A stretch of 32,684 nucleotides of DNA from an uncultured Eubacteriales bacterium (GTDB lineage: Bacteria; Bacillota; Clostridia; Oscillospirales; Oscillospiraceae). A program made the position numbers and the translations under genes. The notes beneath the pieces were generated by a model, which saw only the letters and a program-made list of their open reading frames with translations, was not told where the DNA came from and ran no database searches. This document shows, one piece after another, positions 28,375 to 32,684 of this stretch (positions are counted from its first letter, which is position 1; every line of letters begins with the position of its first letter). The DNA lies in the NCBI GenBank assembly GCA_900549485.1, contig UROG01000034.1, positions 1-32,684 of the forward strand. The letters run 5' to 3'.

Positions 28375-28919
28375 GAAACCGTTCAACATTCGGCTGGATA
28401 GAGCTGGTCGAGGGCATCCTGCTTATCCTTCTCGGCGGCTATACGCTTATCCGACCCGGCAGCGCACTTGCGGGCTTTGTTATGGTATACGGCGTTATGG
28501 CCGTTATCATGGGCGTTGCGGATATTCTGCTCTACGTTCGGGTGGAGCGCTATACGGGCTTCTGCCCGGTGATTTCCCTGATCTCCGGTACGCTGAGCGT
28601 TATGGCGGGGCTTATGCTGCTTGTATATCCTACCGCGGGCGAGCTTGTCATGACGGTGCTGTTCCCGATATGGTTCATCGCGCACTGCATTTCTCGCCTG
28701 ATGAGCCTTAACACAATCTGCTTCATTTCCGGTGCGTTCACCTATTATTTTACGCTTGTGATGAACATTATCGGGCTTGTTCTGGGCGTGATGATGCTTG
28801 TAAATCCGTGGCTGTCGTTCATTTCCATTGAGTATATCATCAGCTTTTATCTTATTCTTCTCGGTATCGACTGCACCATCATTGCCGCCGCTCAGATCGG
28901 CTCCGGAAGAGGGTATTGA
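28371..28919 (+). CDS. DUF308/HdeD-like membrane protein
   Basis: The 182-residue protein has six predicted membrane segments arranged as DUF308 repeats. Short hydrophobic pairs such as IELVEGILLILLGGYTLIRPGSALA and LISGTLSVMAGLMLLVYP follow the G-x-L-x-x-x-x-G-x-x-x-L-x-x-P rule of the HdeD family. The last pair, VMNIIGLVLGVMMLVNPWLS, repeats it. HdeD is linked to acid resistance in E. coli, but most members are unstudied. The ATG overlaps the ftsH stop, so it is translated together with FtsH and may be a membrane partner or substrate. Its stop lies about 40 bases before the MATE remnant. Confidence 0.75.
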   Translation: MRNRSTFGWIELVEGILLILLGGYTLIRPGSALAGFVMVYGVMAVIMGVADILLYVRVERYTGFCPVISLISGTLSVMAGLMLLVYPTAGELVMTVLFPIWFIAHCISRLMSLNTICFISGAFTYYFTLVMNIIGLVLGVMMLVNPWLSFISIEYIISFYLILLGIDCTIIAAAQIGSGRGY

Positions 28920-28960
28920 GAACGGAGCGGCGCATTGAAGCGTCTTGTCATGATATAAAA

Positions 28961-29395
28961 GTGAAAAATCAACAGGCACAGAATATGGAATCCGGCAGCA
29001 TCCCTAAGCTGCTGGCAAAGCTGGCGATACCGGCCGTCGTAGCTCAGATCGTCAACCTCCTTTACAATATCGTTGACCGTATCTATATAGGGCATATGGC
29101 TGATGTCGGCGCGGCCGCACTGACCGGCGTCGGGCTTTTTACGCCGATACTGATGCTTATAATGGCGTTCGCAATGCTTGCGGGCGCGGGCGGCGCGCCG
29201 AGAGCGGCCATTTCCATGGGCGAAAAGGACGTTGCAACGGCGGAAAAAATAATGGGGAACTGCTTTTCGCTGCTGATGGTCTTTGCCGTGTTTCTGGCGG
29301 AGCCTGTCAGCGTCATCCTTGCGGCGGTCATCACGACGGCCTGCTTCCTGATGAAGTTTGACGCCATTCTGCGAAAAAAAGAACAAAAAGCATGA
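28961..29395 (+). pseudogene. MATE efflux gene with a large internal deletion
   Basis: From GTG 28961 the frame starts like MATE (NorM/DinF-class) exporters: ESGSIPKLLAKLAIPAVVAQ, LLYNIVDRIYIGHMADVGAAALTG, then AMLAGAGGAPRAAISMGEKD and AEKIMGNCFSLLMVFAVFL. About 110 residues in, it jumps to a typical MATE C-terminus, AEPVSVILAAVITTACFL, then MKFDAILRKKE. About 300 central residues of the usual 440-460 are missing, yet the reading frame is kept. The product (about 144 residues, four helices) cannot form the two six-helix bundles. No strong ribosome binding site is seen. A clean in-frame deletion is the simplest reading; an assembly collapse is an alternative. Confidence 0.8.
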
Positions 29396-29436
29396 AAAAT
29401 GTGCTGCAAAATTTCCGTTTTGCAGCACATTTTTTT
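29396..29436. terminator. Bidirectional terminator
   Basis: AAAATGTGCTGCAAAA and TTTTGCAGCACATTTT pair fully around a 6-base loop, with A and T runs outside. It serves the MATE remnant and the converging ABC permease gene. Confidence 0.9.
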
Positions 29437-29446
29437 AGTTCGTATT

Positions 29447-31303
29447 TTATTTCGCGGAGGAGACTGTGGGAACGGCGCAACCCTCTTCGCTTTCGGCTGC
29501 GCCGACGCTCTGGATAACAAGGTCGGTGTGTTCCTCTATCCATTTGCAGCAGCGTTCGGCATCGGTATAGATAACAAATCCCTTCCATTCGGGAGCTCCG
29601 TCGCTTCTTTCAAAATAATAGTCAACATACAGCGTTGAGCGGACGGATTCATATTCCTCGCCCATCACCGGCCATATTCTGAGCATATGCCCGTCGTCGG
29701 CGTCGGGGAGAATGCAGTTATTATAGAAGTCGGCCGCCCATTTGTCCGAAAGCTCGACATGCTGTGACTGCTGCTCGCCGTCGGGCGTCATATAATAGCC
29801 GCGTATCGTGCAGTAGCTGAGATCGTCAAAGGTGCAGCCTTCGGGAAGCTTTTTGCGGCTTGCTATTGCCTCAGGGGCGTTTATCACCTCCGCAAGCTCA
29901 CAGAGAGTGGGGTTGATCTCTTCTGTGCCGTCTACTGTGCGGCGTATACTGTACATTCTGGAGACGGTTTTGCCGCTTTTGAGGCGGTAAGTAAGCCCCA
30001 GCGCGTCATAATCGGCAGAGGGCTGCTCGTTAACGGCTTTGCCGGCGATTATGCCGCGGTGCATCTCAAGAAGCTTTTCGATGCTCTCCGGCTCTCTGAA
30101 TACCGATTCTCCGCCGTATTCCACATATACCGCATCCACCTCTCCGGCGTCGGGAACGTATCTTTCAAAGCGGAACAGATCACTTTCGCAGCAAGCGCCG
30201 AGGGCGAGAACGATAACGGCAAGGACGATGAAATCCTTCCAATGCCCGCCGAACACCTTGACGCTTTTATCAATGATCATCTGTGCGGCAAAGTAGCCGA
30301 TGAACGCGCCGACGGCAAGGGAAATAACGGTAATCACACCGCTGACCGAACCGCCGGAGGCGTTGTTGAAAAGCATCGCGTTTACGATCGGGGCAAAGGC
30401 ACAGGCAGAGCCGACAGCCGCGCAGTATTTGAAAATGGGCTTGAGCGCGCCGATCGCCACGGTGTCTCCGGCCGACTCCATTCTGCGGTTTCTGAACATC
30501 AGCAGCGCGATAACGGAAAGCAGCAGTCCGGCAATGCAGTAGTATCCAAGCAGCTCACAGTTGCTGACCGTTACTTCACTGCCGGAAGTATACGTGCCGC
30601 CTGAGTACATACGTCCGGCCTCAACCTCGATCGTGTTAAGTCCGAGAAAGGGTGAAAGCGCGGTGAAAAGCTTGCTGTCGCGGTAATTATAGCCGTAAAG
30701 CAGAGCCTGAAGGGTGGAGCCTGCGCAGGCGTAAATAAGATACGGCAAAACGTTAAGCCCGATATACGCAAGCGGCATTATGACAATGTTCCCCGTGAGC
30801 ATTGCACAGAAAACGGCTATGCCGTAAAACGCGGCGGTGCTTGAAGCGGCAATCCACAGCCATTTCCGGATGTAAACCGTATCAAGGTAGCCTGTGCCGC
30901 CGCAGACAAGCCATGTGACAGCGGCTGTCAGCACCTCAGCAAGCAGCATCGGCACAAGTCCCGTGAGAAAGCTTGTGACAAACACGCTCTCCCTTTTGAC
31001 AGGCAGGGACGCGATCATTCCGCAGCTTCTTGAGGTGTAGAGGAACGAGAACATCAGCAGCGCGGCGGCGGGGGCGGCAATGACCGCAAACCACATGACC
31101 ACGACCGCATATTCCAGAAGACAGCGCGATGTTTCAAACGTGATATCCGCCATTTCATATCTGATATACCGGCTTATGTCACCGGCGAGATTCATCGGCA
31201 CTATCAGTATAAGTACCGCAAACCACATGACCCACAGCGGCCAGCAGCGCTTGAGCAGGCTCTTGCCCAGACCCCAATTATATAATGACGTCCTTGATCT
31301 CAT
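29447..31303 (-). CDS. ABC transporter permease (ABC-2 type, YtrC/D-like) with large C-terminal soluble domain
   Basis: The start ATG 31303 has GGAGG 8 bases upstream; a GTG 9 bases earlier fits less well. The 618-residue product has a first helix at about 20-42 (LWVMWFAVLILIVPMNLAG), then about seven more membrane segments to residue 380. MIASLPVKRESVFVTSF (about 95-111) is the coupling-loop pattern of ABC-2 permeases (x-S-L-P-v-k-R). After the helix DFIVLAVIVLALGACC comes a 230-residue soluble part with repeated Glu/Asp-rich strands and no recognised fold. Its start overlaps the ATPase gene by 26 bases, so the pair is coupled. B. subtilis Ytr and related systems answer cell-wall antibiotics; the substrate here is unknown. 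Confidence 0.8.
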   Translation of the reverse strand: MRSRTSLYNWGLGKSLLKRCWPLWVMWFAVLILIVPMNLAGDISRYIRYEMADITFETSRCLLEYAVVVMWFAVIAAPAAALLMFSFLYTSRSCGMIASLPVKRESVFVTSFLTGLVPMLLAEVLTAAVTWLVCGGTGYLDTVYIRKWLWIAASSTAAFYGIAVFCAMLTGNIVIMPLAYIGLNVLPYLIYACAGSTLQALLYGYNYRDSKLFTALSPFLGLNTIEVEAGRMYSGGTYTSGSEVTVSNCELLGYYCIAGLLLSVIALLMFRNRRMESAGDTVAIGALKPIFKYCAAVGSACAFAPIVNAMLFNNASGGSVSGVITVISLAVGAFIGYFAAQMIIDKSVKVFGGHWKDFIVLAVIVLALGACCESDLFRFERYVPDAGEVDAVYVEYGGESVFREPESIEKLLEMHRGIIAGKAVNEQPSADYDALGLTYRLKSGKTVSRMYSIRRTVDGTEEINPTLCELAEVINAPEAIASRKKLPEGCTFDDLSYCTIRGYYMTPDGEQQSQHVELSDKWAADFYNNCILPDADDGHMLRIWPVMGEEYESVRSTLYVDYYFERSDGAPEWKGFVIYTDAERCCKWIEEHTDLVIQSVGAAESEEGCAVPTVSSAK

Positions 31304-32174
31304 GACCTGCACCTCCCATTTCGTAGATAAATATTTCTTCGAGTGAAAGCGGAACGGTTTCTACAAATAGCGGTCTGCACACGCTTATCTTTTCCGTGAC
31401 CTCTTCCGCGCTTCCGCGCAGGATAAGCTGCTGCACCCTGCCGAGCGCGGAGGCGTGGAGAATGTCAAGCCCGTCGGGGAGCGCCGCCCCGTCAGGCAGG
31501 GCAAGCTGGAGCTTCACAATGCTCTCCTGCAAATCGCTCAGGGAACGCTCGATGCACATTCTGCCCTTGTTCATGATCCCGACGTGGCTGCACACATCCT
31601 CAAGCTCGCGCAGATTGTGGGAGGAGACGACCACGGTCGTGTTATGCTCCGCAACGTCGGCAAGCAGAATGTTCCAGACCTGACGGCGCATTACGGGATC
31701 AAGTCCGTCCACCGGCTCGTCAAGCACAACAACGTCCGGACACAGAGACAGTGCAAGGCGGAAGGCCGCCTGCTTCTGCATACCCTTGCTGAGCTTGCGC
31801 ATCGACCGGCGCAGATCCATGTCAAACGCCTCTCCGAGTTTTTCAAACCTTTCGCGGCTGAACGTTGGGTAAATTGATTCATAAAACTGCATCATATCCC
31901 TGATAGAGGACTGAGTAAAATAAAATATCTCATCCGGAATGTAGGCAATGCGGCTTTTCTTTTCAAGATTTTCATATATAGGCTCCCCGTCAACAAGCAC
32001 TTCGCCGCTGTCCTGACGGTATATGCCGGTGAGATGGCGGATAAGCGTGGATTTGCCCGCGCCGTTCGGTCCTACAAGCCCGTATACCGCGCCCTGCGGC
32101 ACGTTTATATCAAGTCCGTCAAGGGCGCGAAAGCCGTCAAAGCTTTTCACAAGCCCCTTAACCTCAATTTTCAT
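31278..32174 (-). CDS. ABC transporter ATP-binding protein (YtrB-like)
   Basis: The 298-residue ATPase contains Walker A GPNGAGKST (35-43), a Q-loop region at IPDEIFYFTQ (79-88), the signature LSKGMQKQ (128-135, a variant of LSGGQ common in this subfamily), Walker B VVVLDEPVDGLDP (148-160) and the switch His in SSHNLRELEDVC (185-196). A C-terminal 70-residue extension is typical of the CcmA/YtrB group. It overlaps the GntR gene by 11 bases and the permease gene by 26, forming a regulator-ATPase-permease operon. It powers the membrane protein encoded next. Confidence 0.93.
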   Translation of the reverse strand: MKIEVKGLVKSFDGFRALDGLDINVPQGAVYGLVGPNGAGKSTLIRHLTGIYRQDSGEVLVDGEPIYENLEKKSRIAYIPDEIFYFTQSSIRDMMQFYESIYPTFSRERFEKLGEAFDMDLRRSMRKLSKGMQKQAAFRLALSLCPDVVVLDEPVDGLDPVMRRQVWNILLADVAEHNTTVVVSSHNLRELEDVCSHVGIMNKGRMCIERSLSDLQESIVKLQLALPDGAALPDGLDILHASALGRVQQLILRGSAEEVTEKISVCRPLFVETVPLSLEEIFIYEMGGAGHEIKDVII

Positions 32175-32532
32175 CTGTCTTTCCTCCTCGTATAAGAGAA
32201 ATTAACTCGTCATTCCCGACGCCGACGGCATTAAGCTCCGCCGTAAGGGAGAAAAACTGCTTCAGAAGCTCTATCTTACGACCCTCAATGGCGTTGTTGT
32301 GGCGGCTTACAAAGCTGCCCTTTCCCGAGACGGATTCGATATATCCGTCGGCTTCAAGTTCACGGTATGCACGCTGTATGGTATTGGGGTTGATAGTGAG
32401 AGAAGTGGCCAGCTCCCTCACCGACGGAAGCTTATCTCCCCCGCGCAGCGCACCGGAAATTATCAAATCACGGAACCCGTCCCTGACCTGCTCGTAAATA
32501 GGGCGGGAATCACGAAAATTGATGTTGATCAT
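32164..32532 (-). CDS. GntR family regulator, YtrA subfamily
   Basis: The 122-residue protein starts at ATG 32532, with AGGAGGTG 7 bases upstream; a longer frame extends to 32652 but passes through the operator and promoter. Residues 8-76 form the GntR winged helix: SRPIYEQVRDGFRDLIISGAL, GDKLPSVRELATSLTINPNTIQRAYRELEADGYIESVSGKGSFV. The short C-terminal two-helix part (about 80-118) is that of the YtrA subfamily, which dimerises without binding a metabolite domain. It is the first gene of the ABC operon and sits just downstream of a perfect palindrome, so it should repress its own operon until an envelope signal appears. Confidence 0.93.
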   Translation of the reverse strand: MININFRDSRPIYEQVRDGFRDLIISGALRGGDKLPSVRELATSLTINPNTIQRAYRELEADGYIESVSGKGSFVSRHNNAIEGRKIELLKQFFSLTAELNAVGVGNDELISLIRGGKTDEN

Positions 32533-32550
32533 GCTTGCACCTCCTGTGCC

Positions 32551-32577
32551 GACTGTACTAACGCGTTTAGTACAGTC
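32551..32577 (-). promoter_or_regulatory. YtrA-type operator
   Basis: GACTGTACTAA (32551-32561) and TTAGTACAGTC (32567-32577) form a perfect 11-bp dyad around CGCGT. It adjoins the -10 box and lies 19 bases before the gntR start, ideal for autorepression. GTAC-centred dyads are known for YtrA-type repressors. Confidence 0.85.
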
Positions 32578-32606
32578 AATATACAACAATCCGCGCCGCT
32601 TGTCAA
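32578..32606 (-). promoter_or_regulatory. Promoter of the GntR-ABC operon
   Basis: On the minus strand TTGACA (32606-32601), 17 bases, TATATT (32583-32578), immediately followed by the operator. Confidence 0.85.
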
Positions 32607-32610
32607 CAGG

Positions 32611-32638
32611 TTTAAAAAATTCCGCCCCGAAGGGCGGA
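32611..32638 (-). terminator. Terminator of a minus-strand gene beyond the window
   Basis: On the minus strand TCCGCCC-TTCG-GGGCGGA is followed by ATTTTTT: a 7-bp GC stem with a stable UUCG loop. It insulates the GntR operon. The last 46 bases of the window hold no recognisable gene. Confidence 0.75.
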
Positions 32639-32684
32639 GAGCAGCTTGTCAAAAAAACGGTTCTATAATAAATGTTGGGGTGGA

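Overview
The window looks like a chromosomal segment of an anaerobic, probably spore-forming Clostridia (Bacillota), possibly a gut Oscillospirales/Ruminococcaceae-type lineage. This is inferred from the sporulation genes spmA/spmB, a SleB-like protein, a SpoVB-type flippase, an FMN riboswitch upstream of a RibU-type transporter, a YtrA-type GntR/ABC operon, strong AGGAGG ribosome binding sites and clean TTGACA-17-TATAAT promoters. No rRNA, tRNA, CRISPR array, transposase or integrase was recognised.

Layout. (1) 1-2.8 kb is an accessory patch: an AT-rich P-loop kinase gene, a GNAT acetyltransferase, a TIGR04076-type protein and a DUF4143 ATPase remnant broken at both ends; a 15-bp direct repeat flanks the GNAT/TIGR04076 pair. 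(2) 2.9-5.0 kb holds a flavin-reductase-family gene divergent from an HxlR regulator, a YjbR C-terminal remnant and an EamA transporter. (3) 5.2-6.4 kb holds a SleB-like protein lacking the usual catalytic Glu, a cluster of near-perfect hairpins and a zinc-ribbon protein. (4) 6.7-9.6 kb holds prmA, a CorA transporter and a ZIP transporter. (5) 9.6-13.9 kb holds a TrmO remnant, a SpoVB-like flippase, an FMN-riboswitch-controlled ribU-type gene, a YunG-like gene and an E2-like acyltransferase whose catalytic His is replaced. (6) 14.0-23.7 kb is the most interesting part: a complete phosphotransferase (PTS) locus lies between two same-orientation copies of spmA-spmB, the distal one cut short. (7) 23.9-29.4 kb holds htrA, a phosphoribosyltransferase gene, ftsH, a DUF308 gene and a MATE gene with a large internal deletion. 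(8) 29.4-32.5 kb is a GntR-ABC ATPase-permease operon with a perfect operator palindrome.

How the genes work together. The PTS locus encodes GatA/GatB/GatC-type EIIA, EIIB and EIIC, a PRD-domain activator, a class II (FucA/AraD-type) aldolase, enzyme I and HPr. It therefore holds the whole phosphate relay from PEP to sugar plus a retro-aldol enzyme, with no kinase, isomerase or dehydrogenase in between. My reading is a short pathway in which a ketose or deoxy-ketose is imported as its 1-phosphate and cleaved directly to DHAP plus an aldehyde; the substrate cannot be named from sequence. Three copies of GTTGGWAA spaced exactly 20 bp lie upstream of the first gene and look like an activator array.

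The window also shows repeated gene decay: DUF4143, YjbR, TrmO, spmB copy 2/CYTH and MATE remnants. Recurrent hairpin elements sit in several intergenic gaps.
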